Origin: K23-9 sp049680365
GTDB taxonomy: Bacteria > Planctomycetota > Planctomycetia > Pirellulales > Pirellulaceae
DNA: 64,000 nucleotides
Direction: 5' to 3'
Assembly: GCA_049680365.1 (NCBI GenBank)
Contig: JBAUHQ010000417.1
Span: forward strand, 13,226-77,225
The translations under genes were made by a program, and so were the position numbers. Below are positions 36,401-44,660 of this stretch, one piece after another. The notes under the pieces are model-generated. The model saw only the letters and a list, made by a program, of their open reading frames with translations, did no database searches and had not been told where the DNA came from. Positions within the stretch are counted from its first letter, which is position 1. Every line of letters starts with the position of its first letter.

Positions 36401-38711
36401 CCGAACCCAACCCCGGTATCACCGACGCATGCTCCTTTGACAACACGCGAGCCATATCCATCCAAACACGGTTCACCAGCACGTAAGCGTAATACGCCAA
36501 GAACATGCCCACGCCGCTGGCAATCACTGCGCTGAACACGACCATTTTTTCTTCGTTGTCGCTGTAGGTCAACAAAGCCACGCCCAAAAGCGGCACGGCG
36601 ACCGCCGCCCACATGAACCGCTCGCTTTGCCGAACAACCAAGGCAAACCGTTTAGCGAACGAAGCATCTTGCATCGAATTTTTGATCAATCGCGGATAGT
36701 AAATCAGCGACCCCAAAATTGTCATTCCAAAGTACGGATAGATCGCCGCAACTCCACCGCAGATCACCAGCGAAAAGAAAAAGCGGACCGCTTCACCTGT
36801 CGGCAATTGCGGAAACCGCATTGTCAAGGCAACTGGGTAGATCAATCCTGCGATCGCCCACAGTGCACCGCCAATCAAAGCGCCATTTTGTCCCAAGTAA
36901 ATGATGGAGCGAATCGAACGCTCATCGGCCGGCGCCCCCGTTTCCGCATTTTCAATCGCCCGCGCAAACGCCTTGGTCAGCTTGATCATGAAGAGAATAC
37001 CCGCTGCTAGACAAACGAATGAAACCGTGCCTGACAAGGTCGTAAAGAAACCTTTTAACCCAGGAATGTACTCATCGGGCCGATTGACTAAGTCATCATG
37101 CTTACCCAGCAACGCAAAAAAGTTGTAGACGAAATTGAACACCATCGCGAAGATATTTGGAACTACCACCACGATCATCGGCACCATCCATGTCGACCAC
37201 TGCAATACCTTGTAGCGCCACGTCTGCTTTCCTGGGTCAAACAACCGCGCCGCCTCGGGATGCAATGCCAGCGTCAGCCGTCCCGCCATTTCGTCGCCCG
37301 ACGACAGACGATCTTCCGGATCAAACGCCATTGCTTTTCGCAAAGTCGCTTCCAACACTCGCTCCGACGCGGTCCCCGATCGTGTTGGCTCCTTTGGCGG
37401 TTCACCTCGTGAATTTAGCTGCTGCCAAACCGCTTCGCTCCACGACGACGGCGTCGCATTTGCTGCAAACGGTCGGTGCCCCTGCCATAGCTCCCACAGC
37501 AAAATCGCCAGCGAATACAAGTCCGCTTTCTCGCGTACATCTTCCGGTTCATCCATCAACCGAGCACTGATTGCTCGCAAATGCTCGGGCGACATGTAGC
37601 CAATCGAACCACCAAAAGTCGCCGCCGCTCCGGCCCGACCAGCCGCTCCCGCGTAGCTGACATTGAAATCCGCCAGCTTCGGAATTCCTTCGTTGGACAA
37701 CAGCACATTGGCCGGCTTCACGTCTCGGTGCATCACGTCGCGACGGTGTGCATCGCTCAATGCTCGCGCCAACTGAATCCCCATCCATGCGACCACCATC
37801 GACCACTGAGCTTCACTGAGCCATTTCCGAACCGACGATCGCTCGGGAACAATCTGAGCCAAATGCAGCAATTGCTGGTCAACAGTATCCAACAAAACAC
37901 GACCATCGCGTCTGTCACAATCCACCTCGCGGACCGCTTTGACGACTTCCGCCAACGTACCTCCCGGATGAAATTGCATGTACAACAAATGCACCGGAGG
38001 TTGATTCAACTCCCGCTGATCAAACACTCGCACGATGTTGGGATGATCAAACTGTGACAACGCGCGCGGCTCGTCGCCGGTTCCTCGCGACACCTTCAAT
38101 GCCACCAACCGCGCCATCGAAATTTGCCTGGCCAAATAGACATGTGCAAATGCGCCGCTGCCCAGTATTTGCACGATCAAAAAGTCGTCGATTTGACTGC
38201 CGATTTCTAACTCCGGCGGCGCAGCGAGATTCTTCACCGACGAAGTCGCTTCGGCCACACCCAATAAATGACCAATCACCGAATCGAACTGAGGAAAGCG
38301 ATCCTTGTATTCCGATGGCGACGGCGTCTCGCCCGTTTCCCGGCGAAGCTGCACTTCTTCCATCACCAAGTCGACGGGCACATTGTCTACTGGTAAATAT
38401 TCAGGCAAGGCTTCCAAATAGAATTCGATGGGCGGCACGGTGCCTTTTTCGGACACCATCGCCATGTCCAACTTGATCAATTCGACCAAAACGAACTTGA
38501 CCGTTTGCGGATCGGCGTCCGGCAAAAAACGTTTCAGCTGCGACAGATCGCTCAGTGGAGCCACTGCGGCGAAACGCTCCAAGCACGCTTCCAAGATCTC
38601 ATCAATGTTGACGCTGGCTTGAACGTCGGAAGAATCGCGACCTGATCCCCCGTTCAGTGACCCTGTCAGTGGCATCTTCGCGTTCACGCTATCGTGCGAT
38701 TCATTCGACAT
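36393..38711 (-). CDS. Membrane Ser/Thr protein kinase with planctomycete N-terminal domain
   Basis: The 772-residue protein has three parts. Residues about 30-165 form a helical domain also seen in the second kinase of this window (VLVELIKLDMAM with a following PSEYKDRFPQF). The kinase domain (about 175-470) has the glycine loop GSGAFAHVYLA, Lys206, HRDVKPANVL with Asp330, and DFN at 348-350 in place of DFG, then YMSPEHL. The C-terminal third has about six membrane segments (for example WSTWMVPMIVVVVPNIFAMVF, LSGTVSFVCLAAGILFMI). It is divergent from an ECF sigma gene (38925) and overlaps the M16 peptidase gene downstream. Such kinases are known in planctomycetes to be genetically linked to ECF sigma factors. 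Control of the sigma factor by phosphorylation is inference. Confidence 0.92.
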   Translation of the reverse strand: MSNESHDSVNAKMPLTGSLNGGSGRDSSDVQASVNIDEILEACLERFAAVAPLSDLSQLKRFLPDADPQTVKFVLVELIKLDMAMVSEKGTVPPIEFYLEALPEYLPVDNVPVDLVMEEVQLRRETGETPSPSEYKDRFPQFDSVIGHLLGVAEATSSVKNLAAPPELEIGSQIDDFLIVQILGSGAFAHVYLARQISMARLVALKVSRGTGDEPRALSQFDHPNIVRVFDQRELNQPPVHLLYMQFHPGGTLAEVVKAVREVDCDRRDGRVLLDTVDQQLLHLAQIVPERSSVRKWLSEAQWSMVVAWMGIQLARALSDAHRRDVMHRDVKPANVLLSNEGIPKLADFNVSYAGAAGRAGAAATFGGSIGYMSPEHLRAISARLMDEPEDVREKADLYSLAILLWELWQGHRPFAANATPSSWSEAVWQQLNSRGEPPKEPTRSGTASERVLEATLRKAMAFDPEDRLSSGDEMAGRLTLALHPEAARLFDPGKQTWRYKVLQWSTWMVPMIVVVVPNIFAMVFNFVYNFFALLGKHDDLVNRPDEYIPGLKGFFTTLSGTVSFVCLAAGILFMIKLTKAFARAIENAETGAPADERSIRSIIYLGQNGALIGGALWAIAGLIYPVALTMRFPQLPTGEAVRFFFSLVICGGVAAIYPYFGMTILGSLIYYPRLIKNSMQDASFAKRFALVVRQSERFMWAAVAVPLLGVALLTYSDNEEKMVVFSAVIASGVGMFLAYYAYVLVNRVWMDMARVLSKEHASVIPGLGSDD

Positions 38712-38784
38712 TTGCGGTGTGCCAGAGAAAGACTCAGGGAAAGTGCAGTCATTGCTGTAACAATCATAAACACTTCTCGCTTAG

Positions 38785-38802
38785 AAAGAACGGTGGTTCT
38801 TT
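38785..38802. promoter_or_regulatory. Inverted repeat between the divergent kinase and sigma-factor genes
   Basis: AAAGAAC and GTTCTTT are perfect 7-base arms around GGTG. The repeat sits in the middle of the 213-bp divergent gap, about 75 bases from the kinase start and 125 from the sigma start. There is no U-tract. It may be an operator serving both promoters. Confidence 0.4.
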
Positions 38803-38924
38803 GGCACCTGCCGTGCATCTCAACTCTATACTGTGCTGATACTGTAGCGTTGATAGTCTGTGCCGGAACATCGACCCAGCTACGTGCTTTCGCAGCTAGC
38901 GAATGCTGACAGGCAAGGAAAATC

Positions 38925-39566
38925 ATGAGCGAACCATCTGAATTTGAATCCGACGACCCAGACTTGGATCTACGCATCAAGCAACGGGACTCCGAAGCCC
39001 TTGCCCAATTGATTGACAAAAACCGTGATCGCCTAGCGGGTTTCATCCGTTCTATCACTGGCGAACACTTGTTGGCCGTAGTTGAAATCGATGACTTGGT
39101 CCAAGAAGTCTCGACTGCCGCGCTAACGGGCCTACCCACAGCGCCCTTTGACCAGTACGAGCCGATGCAATGGCTGCAGCAAATTGCTCGCCGCCGAGTT
39201 GTCGACGCCCACCGATTTCATTTCGATGCTCAGCGCCGCGACGTCAGTCGACAACAATCCATCAACAGCAAGTCCCCTGGTGGTGACAATTCATCGATGG
39301 GCATGGAAGCTTTGTTAGCTGCCAGCATGACGTCGCCCAGTGCCGCTGTCAGTCGCGACATCCGCATGGTCCGCATGAACGAAGCGATTTCAGGTCTAAG
39401 CGAAGAACAAAAAACGGCCGTGCGAATGCGATACGCCGAAGGCAAACCAACCAAAGAAATCGCCAAAATCTTGGGCAAAACCGATGTCGCCATCCGAGTC
39501 CTGTTGTCACGCAGCATGCGAACCCTCGAAAAACAACTCGAAGACGTCCGCCCCACCCGTGACTAA
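38925..39566 (+). CDS. ECF-type RNA polymerase sigma factor
   Basis: ATG 38925 has AAGGAA about six bases upstream. The 213-residue protein has a sigma-70 region 2 (DSEALAQLIDKNRDRLAGFIRSI, then VVEIDDLVQEVSTAAL, MQWLQQIARRRVVDAHR) and region 4 (LSEEQKTAVRMRYAEGKPTKEIAKILGKTDVAIRVLLSRSMRTLEKQL) with the helix-turn-helix that reads the -35 box. The 60-residue linker is Ser/Gln-rich. There is no anti-sigma gene beside it; the neighbour is the divergent membrane Ser/Thr kinase, which fits the planctomycete ECF-kinase groups. A phosphorylation-based switch is therefore likely, by analogy with such groups. Confidence 0.92.
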   Translation: MSEPSEFESDDPDLDLRIKQRDSEALAQLIDKNRDRLAGFIRSITGEHLLAVVEIDDLVQEVSTAALTGLPTAPFDQYEPMQWLQQIARRRVVDAHRFHFDAQRRDVSRQQSINSKSPGGDNSSMGMEALLAASMTSPSAAVSRDIRMVRMNEAISGLSEEQKTAVRMRYAEGKPTKEIAKILGKTDVAIRVLLSRSMRTLEKQLEDVRPTRD

Positions 39567-39599
39567 CGCCAACCGCAAGCAAGCTGCCCAAACATCCTT

Positions 39600-40280
39600 C
39601 TACTTCAGCACACCAGCCTGCTGCAAATGTTCCGCTCCGGACGACTTAATCAACCCCTTCTCACGCAGCGGTTTCTCCATCGATTCAATGCTACTGGTGC
39701 ATAAAACCTTCGTCGCCAAATCGCCGCCAGGATCGTGCAGGGCACTCAGTTTTCCAGCCCACGCAAATCGATTATCTGCATAAACAAACGACACCAAACT
39801 AAATCCGGTCGTCTTCCCCGGTGCGATCATGCGTAGCGAATACAGTGGTGTCGGCGACGTCATTCGTTGCAACGCCGCATTCTGCCAACCGGTCGCCGTA
39901 GGATCGATCGCTTTAGTGTGCATCGCAACAACCAAGTTCGTTTTACCCTGTGCCCGTTGCTTTGCGACCTCTGAAGGGAAACGAGCAATCATCTGCGACG
40001 TTTGACGGTACTCCGCATTCAACTTCTGCGCGGTTGCCGCATCGAAGTGTCGGTCAAACCATTCTTTCGGCAGCGAAAGATCGCCCTGCGGATTGGCAAC
40101 ATAGGCCGTCGCCCAAGCACGAAACTCTTCCACGCTCTTCTGTCCTGACGCGCTGGCCGCTGCATTTTCTGCCGTCTCCAATACTTTGCCCACCGCCGAC
40201 AGTTGGGCGGTCGCCGACGAAGCGTCAAATGCGAGTAGCAATAGAGCTATACAAGCCAACCTACAAAACACGTTCTTCAT
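39600..40280 (-). CDS. Secreted protein of unknown function
   Basis: ATG 40280 gives MKNVFCRLACIALLLLAFDASSATAQ, a good signal peptide; five residues upstream another in-frame start exists but adds nothing to the signal. The 226-residue product has no recognised domain. Visible features are a helical N-terminal part (VLETAENAAASASGQKSVEEFRAW), a middle strand-rich part (GKTNLVVAMHTKAIDPTATGW, SPTPLYSLRMIAPGKTTGFSLVSFVYADNRFAWAGKLSAL), and a helical C-terminus. It converges on the sigma gene with a 33-bp gap. Confidence 0.7.
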   Translation of the reverse strand: MKNVFCRLACIALLLLAFDASSATAQLSAVGKVLETAENAAASASGQKSVEEFRAWATAYVANPQGDLSLPKEWFDRHFDAATAQKLNAEYRQTSQMIARFPSEVAKQRAQGKTNLVVAMHTKAIDPTATGWQNAALQRMTSPTPLYSLRMIAPGKTTGFSLVSFVYADNRFAWAGKLSALHDPGGDLATKVLCTSSIESMEKPLREKGLIKSSGAEHLQQAGVLK

Positions 40281-40359
40281 CGTTTCAATTCCCAAAAACC
40301 TAGGGGCAGAACAGCGAATCTTTCGTAGCCATTTTCAATTGCCACAGTGTAGCAACAAT

Positions 40360-41529
40360 CTAAGCTCCACGCTCCACGCCCAACCAACCAGTTTTCAATC
40401 CCGCCATCGTATAAACCATCTGCTTTCCGACGTAAGGCAAATGTGGCATCACCGGCAACGCGACGTCACGCCCCAGTTGCAGCACACGACTGGAAGTCTG
40501 AAAGAACGGCGTCAACATTCCCGTCAAAAGACTGTAGTAGCCAGTCGTTGATCGACGCGACGTTTCATAAGCAGCAAACGCATCTCGGTAGTCGTCGTGC
40601 AGCACCATTTGCTCCGCCAATACTGCCGCGTCCACCAACGCCAAGTTCAAACCTTGGCCCAAATGTGGACTTGTCGCGTGCGCCGCGTCACCAATGAACA
40701 CCACTCGTCCCTGCGTTACTCGCCGCATCCGACTATTTCGGTACGTCGCATAAGTCACTTCATCAAGCGACTCGATCCCCGCAATCGCCTCTTCCGCCGC
40801 CGGAAAAAACTCAACCACTTGCCGTTTCCATGCGTCCAAACCGGCGTCACGCACTTGAGGCTCTTCGGTTTTCTTCAATCCCCAAAAAAAACTGCAGCGT
40901 CCGTCGCCCACCGGCAACATCCCCATCAATCGTCCGCACCTCCCCACCACTTGCAGCAACCGATCCTGCGGCCCCGAAAAAGGACCAATCGTCCACAAAG
41001 CCGCATCCGGGTACTCGCGAATCGATCGCGTCAAACCGGAATGTTCACGTAGTCGCGATCGAGATCCATCCGCCGCAACCAGCAAATCAAAACACCCCGC
41101 ACTGGCCCCGTCCACTCCGACGAGTTCAACCCCAACCTCCGTTGCGACGTAACTGGCAATCAATTGCCCCTCACGAACCTGCACGCCAACGGCAACACAT
41201 CGATCAAATAGGATTTGAAAGATGTGGCTGCGCAGCACGCCGAGCCCGAACAAGTGGCCGGAAACCTTTTCATAAGGAAGATGCACTAGCGTCCGCCCCG
41301 ACCGATGTTGTGCCAGCAAGCTATTGATCTTCGCCGTCTTCTGCGCCACTTCGTTCAACACACCCAACCTCGCCAGCACCGCTTGCCCGCTAGGCTGCAG
41401 CAAAATCCCCGCGCCCACAGGACCACACTTGCCGGCCTGTTCAAAAAGCGTCACCGAGTGCCCTTGCACAGACAACTGCCAAGCAACCGTCGTTCCCGCG
41501 ATCCCGCTCCCTACAACCGCAATGTTCAT
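40360..41529 (-). CDS. FAD-dependent monooxygenase (aromatic hydroxylase type)
   Basis: The 389-residue protein opens with the dinucleotide-binding motif VVGSGIAGTTVAW and a following Glu (LFEQAG). It has the second FAD motif DLLVAADGSRSRLRE and the third GDAAHATSPHLGQGLNLALVDA. These define the class A flavin monooxygenases (UbiH, PHBH, zeaxanthin epoxidase and salicylate hydroxylase relatives). They hydroxylate or epoxidise aromatic or polyene substrates with NAD(P)H and oxygen. The substrate cannot be read from the sequence. It may act in a quinone or pigment pathway, but no such cluster lies beside it. It is transcribed alone. Confidence 0.92.
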   Translation of the reverse strand: MNIAVVGSGIAGTTVAWQLSVQGHSVTLFEQAGKCGPVGAGILLQPSGQAVLARLGVLNEVAQKTAKINSLLAQHRSGRTLVHLPYEKVSGHLFGLGVLRSHIFQILFDRCVAVGVQVREGQLIASYVATEVGVELVGVDGASAGCFDLLVAADGSRSRLREHSGLTRSIREYPDAALWTIGPFSGPQDRLLQVVGRCGRLMGMLPVGDGRCSFFWGLKKTEEPQVRDAGLDAWKRQVVEFFPAAEEAIAGIESLDEVTYATYRNSRMRRVTQGRVVFIGDAAHATSPHLGQGLNLALVDAAVLAEQMVLHDDYRDAFAAYETSRRSTTGYYSLLTGMLTPFFQTSSRVLQLGRDVALPVMPHLPYVGKQMVYTMAGLKTGWLGVERGA

Positions 41530-41751
41530 TTCAAGCCGTCTGTTGGCAGGTGGAATATGTCAAAGCAAACAAAGTAGTCACCAGCTTAGCAATAACTGGT
41601 TAAGAGTCGCGAACCGCAATCGCAACAATCCCCGTCACGCGTTTTGTAAAAAAGGTGGACAGCGCTGGCTGAATCGCTAACGATATTGGCGGATCGCAAT
41701 CAGTTTGACCCAGCAGCTCGTTTAGACACAAACCAGAGCAGGAATCGCAAA

Positions 41752-42342
41752 GTGTCGTCGATTAAAGCAATCTTCATCGCCGCAATCACCATCGTATTTC
41801 CAACGCTCGCAGTCGCACAAGACGCACCATCAAGAGCGGGCGAGCCGAAGTCAACAACACGCAGCAGCGAGTGGCCACCGGTGTGGATCGAAGGAGCCTG
41901 GAAAGTCGAACACGTCCAGCAGACGTGCAACGGGGAAGCCAGCGACAAAAAATTTGTGTTTGCAGACTACGTTTTGTTCACATCCGGCCACCGATTCTCA
42001 CTCTACCAGCCGCGCCGCTTGACATCAGCACCCATGATCGGACATCGCAAGCACGGCGAATCGCTTCACTGCTTGTTCAAAATGACCAGAAACCGAGCCG
42101 CGATGCAAACCGTTTTCACTCAGCACGACGATCACCTGGAGTACTGCTCTTACCTGATCATGCCCACCGAAGGACGCTATCGATTCAAACGCCGACTCAC
42201 ACGAATCACCAACGAAGCCGAGTTCGTCGACCTCCTCCAAACCGCCGCCAACGATGGCATCCAAACACCCGCTTCAGAAGCAGCAACCGAAATTGTCGAA
42301 GCCTGGATCAAGAAACACACACCGCCGGTCAACAACCAGTAG
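41752..42342 (+). CDS. Secreted protein of unknown function
   Basis: An ATG frame begins at 41686, but GTG 41752 is preceded by AGGAA at good spacing and directly gives a signal peptide (VSSIKAIFIAAITIVFPTLAVAQ), so I prefer it (196 residues). The mature part has no family I know. It has the look of a small beta-barrel (WIEGAWKVEHVQQTC, FADYVLFTSGHRFSLYQP, TVFTQHDDHLEYCSYLIM) with two Cys residues that could pair. The helical C-terminus (FVDLLQTAANDGIQTPASEAATEIVEAWIK) is polar. Confidence 0.65.
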   Translation: MSSIKAIFIAAITIVFPTLAVAQDAPSRAGEPKSTTRSSEWPPVWIEGAWKVEHVQQTCNGEASDKKFVFADYVLFTSGHRFSLYQPRRLTSAPMIGHRKHGESLHCLFKMTRNRAAMQTVFTQHDDHLEYCSYLIMPTEGRYRFKRRLTRITNEAEFVDLLQTAANDGIQTPASEAATEIVEAWIKKHTPPVNNQ

Positions 42343-42440
42343 CGCCCTATCAACAACAAGTTCGATGTAGCAGATACTTGCTATAAACCAGGTCACTGAA
42401 AAACCCTCACGCTAAAAAGACTCGCCGGTTGAGAAACGAC

Positions 42441-42707
42441 ATGCCTGACCACATCACCCCATCTCCGTACGCTCCACCCACAGAAATGACTTCGCCAACG
42501 GAGATGCGTTGCCCGAGTTGCCAAGAACGGATGGACGATGGTGAATTGATGTCTGGTTCTACGATTCGCTGGCGGTCGAATTCAGTCGGAGCAATCAAGA
42601 GCCTGTTTACAGGCGGAACCAAGCTGGGTGAAACGAAGTCTGGATTAGGTTATCGACTCGCGGCGTACCATTGCCACACTTGTCGAATTGTCATGGTCAA
42701 GCAGTAG
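42441..42707 (+). CDS. Small zinc-ribbon protein (DUF6487-like)
   Basis: The frame can open at a TTG at 42429, but ATG 42441 is the natural start (88 residues). Two CxxC knuckles, RCPSCQERM and YHCHTCRIVM, are separated by about 45 residues, with ELMSGSTIRWRSN between them. This matches a family of small bacterial zinc ribbons (CPxCxxxMxxG-W-GxL pattern). There is no signal peptide or membrane segment. Function is not known; such proteins are often accessory RNA or protein binders. It stands alone, 157 bp before the tRNA. Confidence 0.7.
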   Translation: MPDHITPSPYAPPTEMTSPTEMRCPSCQERMDDGELMSGSTIRWRSNSVGAIKSLFTGGTKLGETKSGLGYRLAAYHCHTCRIVMVKQ

Positions 42708-42864
42708 CAAAATCAACCCAGCCACCTGATTGCCAAACCACAAAATCCACCACCGACGGTGAAGGACAATCAACCCACAAGCCAAGACAAAAAAGAAGAC
42801 GATTCAGACAACCCCGCAAATAACTGGGTTCGTCTTATCAAGTCTTTGCATGACTTGTCGTCAG

Positions 42865-42937
42865 TACCCCCGGTAGGGCTCGAACCTACGACCCACGGAT
42901 TAAGAGTCCGTTGCTCTACCAACTGAGCTACAAGGGC
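42865..42937 (-). tRNA. tRNA-Lys (anticodon CTT)
   Basis: The minus strand folds into a full 73-base cloverleaf: acceptor GCCCTTG with CGGGGGT, D arm GCTC/GAGC with loop AGTTGGTA, anticodon arm ACGGA-CTCTTAA-TCCGT giving CTT, a 5-base variable loop, and T arm GTAGG-TTCGAGC-CCTAC. The first acceptor pair is G-U and two other acceptor pairs are also G-U. CCA is not encoded. It reads the AAG lysine codon. Confidence 0.95.
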
Positions 42938-43046
42938 GGGTGAAGTGAAGGATGAGTCGTGCTCCGTCTCCGCTTCGTGGGCAGAGTCTAGCAAGGGGCT
43001 GTATGGTCGGCAAGGAGCAAAGAGCTGCGACGATTCTACGTGCCGC

Positions 43047-44516
43047 TTAGCCTTCCTCCTCAGTGCCGTGGTCGTCTTTTCTAGCGGCGACGGCTCGCAG
43101 CATTCCTTCGGCTTTGGCCCAGGTTTCGGATTCTTCTGCTTTGGGAATGCTGCGGGCCGTGATGCCGCCGCCGACCGGGATTTGCCAGTGGTTTTGTGTG
43201 GCCGTGATCGTGCGGATCAGGATATTGAAGTCCGCCGCGCCACCAGTACTGATCCCGCAACTGATGTAGCCCAATGATCCGCAATAGGGACCCCGCGGAT
43301 TAGGTTCCAACTCCGCAATCACTCGCATGGCTTCGATCTTTGGTGCGCCCGTGATACTGCCTCCTGGAAAACACGCTTGCAGCAAATCCACCACACTGGC
43401 GTCATCTCGTAAGCGGCCTTGAACGACCGAAACAAGATGCTGCACGTACTGGTATCGTTCGATCTGGCACAACTTGGTGACAACAACGCTTTCATCTGCG
43501 CAGACGCGGGAAAGATCGTTTCGCATTAAGTCGACGATCATGACGTTTTCAGCACGGTCCTTGGCACTATCACGCAACTGTTCGGCGAGTAAGGCGTCCA
43601 AGTGAGCATTGCCGGTTCGCGAAATGGTGCCTTTGATCGGACGTGTTTCGACCAATGAATCGCGAACGCTCAAGAATCCTTCCGGTGAACTGCTTAGCAC
43701 CGCAAAACTCCCGCCGTCGTAGTAGGCGCCGAAGGGTGCCGGATTCGATTGACGTAGCCGCCGGTACAGTTCGGGCGGCGGACAATCAGCTGCTCGCAAC
43801 AATCGCTGCGCGAGGTTCACTTGGAAACAGTCTCCTTGGCGAATCCGATGCACGATATCGGCAACTGCGGCGCGAAATTCGTCGCTCGTAAAATTGCTGG
43901 GCGTGTCGGCGCGATAGTCGTGGGATTGCTTTGTGGATGATTCGACTTGCGGTGCAGTTGATTCACCATTGCAATCTCCCAACAGGGATTCGATTTGGTC
44001 AGCACGCTCGATGGCGGCAGACAACAAGACGCTTCCGTCGGCCGTGATTCCTTGGCTGACTAAATACGCGTTTGAGTTTTCGTGATCGACCGCGATCGTC
44101 CAGTCGTATAGTCCGATCGACATCGCCGGCGTAGGAAGATCATTGTCGCGGGCGATGGGGATGTCTTCTAACCAGGCGCCCGCTTCGTAACCGATCAGTC
44201 CGGCCAAACCTCCTTGGAAGGGTGGCAAGTCGGCACGCAACGCGGTTGGTAATTCCTTTGCCCATCGATGCAGCTCTGGCCAAGGGTTGGGATCGCCAAC
44301 CGAGGCGACCAATTGCCGAATCGGATCAGCCGTTAAGAACGAATAGCGATCCAGGTGGGTTTGTTCGATCGAACGCCCCGAGCTGGGTAGGCTGCGTGAC
44401 GCCGAATCCAACCACAGACAACCCGGCAGTTTGCAGAGCACCGCGAACGCCTTTTCGAGCGAGAAGTTCGCAGTGAGTTGGCGGACGTGGGGCAGTTGGT
44501 TTGCTTCGGCAGTCAT
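43047..44516 (-). CDS. pabB: Aminodeoxychorismate synthase component I (PabB)
   Basis: The 489-residue protein is a chorismate-utilising enzyme. The N-terminal half is the TrpE/PabB beta-sandwich (YSFLTADPIRQL, FQGGLAGLIGYEAGAWLE). The C-terminal catalytic half has IRQGDCFQVNLAQRL, SSSPEGFLSV, ETRPIKGTISR, NVMIVDLMRNDLSRVC and FPGGSITGAPKIEAM. Lys in PIKGT, where anthranilate synthase has Ala, marks PabB. It converts chorismate and ammonia from PabA to aminodeoxychorismate, the precursor of p-aminobenzoate. It lies 144 bp downstream of the dihydropteroate-synthase-like gene, which suits a shared role in pterin cofactor synthesis. Confidence 0.93.
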   Translation of the reverse strand: MTAEANQLPHVRQLTANFSLEKAFAVLCKLPGCLWLDSASRSLPSSGRSIEQTHLDRYSFLTADPIRQLVASVGDPNPWPELHRWAKELPTALRADLPPFQGGLAGLIGYEAGAWLEDIPIARDNDLPTPAMSIGLYDWTIAVDHENSNAYLVSQGITADGSVLLSAAIERADQIESLLGDCNGESTAPQVESSTKQSHDYRADTPSNFTSDEFRAAVADIVHRIRQGDCFQVNLAQRLLRAADCPPPELYRRLRQSNPAPFGAYYDGGSFAVLSSSPEGFLSVRDSLVETRPIKGTISRTGNAHLDALLAEQLRDSAKDRAENVMIVDLMRNDLSRVCADESVVVTKLCQIERYQYVQHLVSVVQGRLRDDASVVDLLQACFPGGSITGAPKIEAMRVIAELEPNPRGPYCGSLGYISCGISTGGAADFNILIRTITATQNHWQIPVGGGITARSIPKAEESETWAKAEGMLRAVAARKDDHGTEEEG

Positions 44517-44660
44517 AGTCTGTCAAATTAACAGGCCCGAAGGAAATCGACAGCGGGGCAACGTGATTGCGTTGAATACGGCGGCAATGGCCGAACGAAA
44601 CGCCTGAGCCAACACACTACCTGCCACGCTAATAATCCGGAGAATTGTGCGACATTCGAA

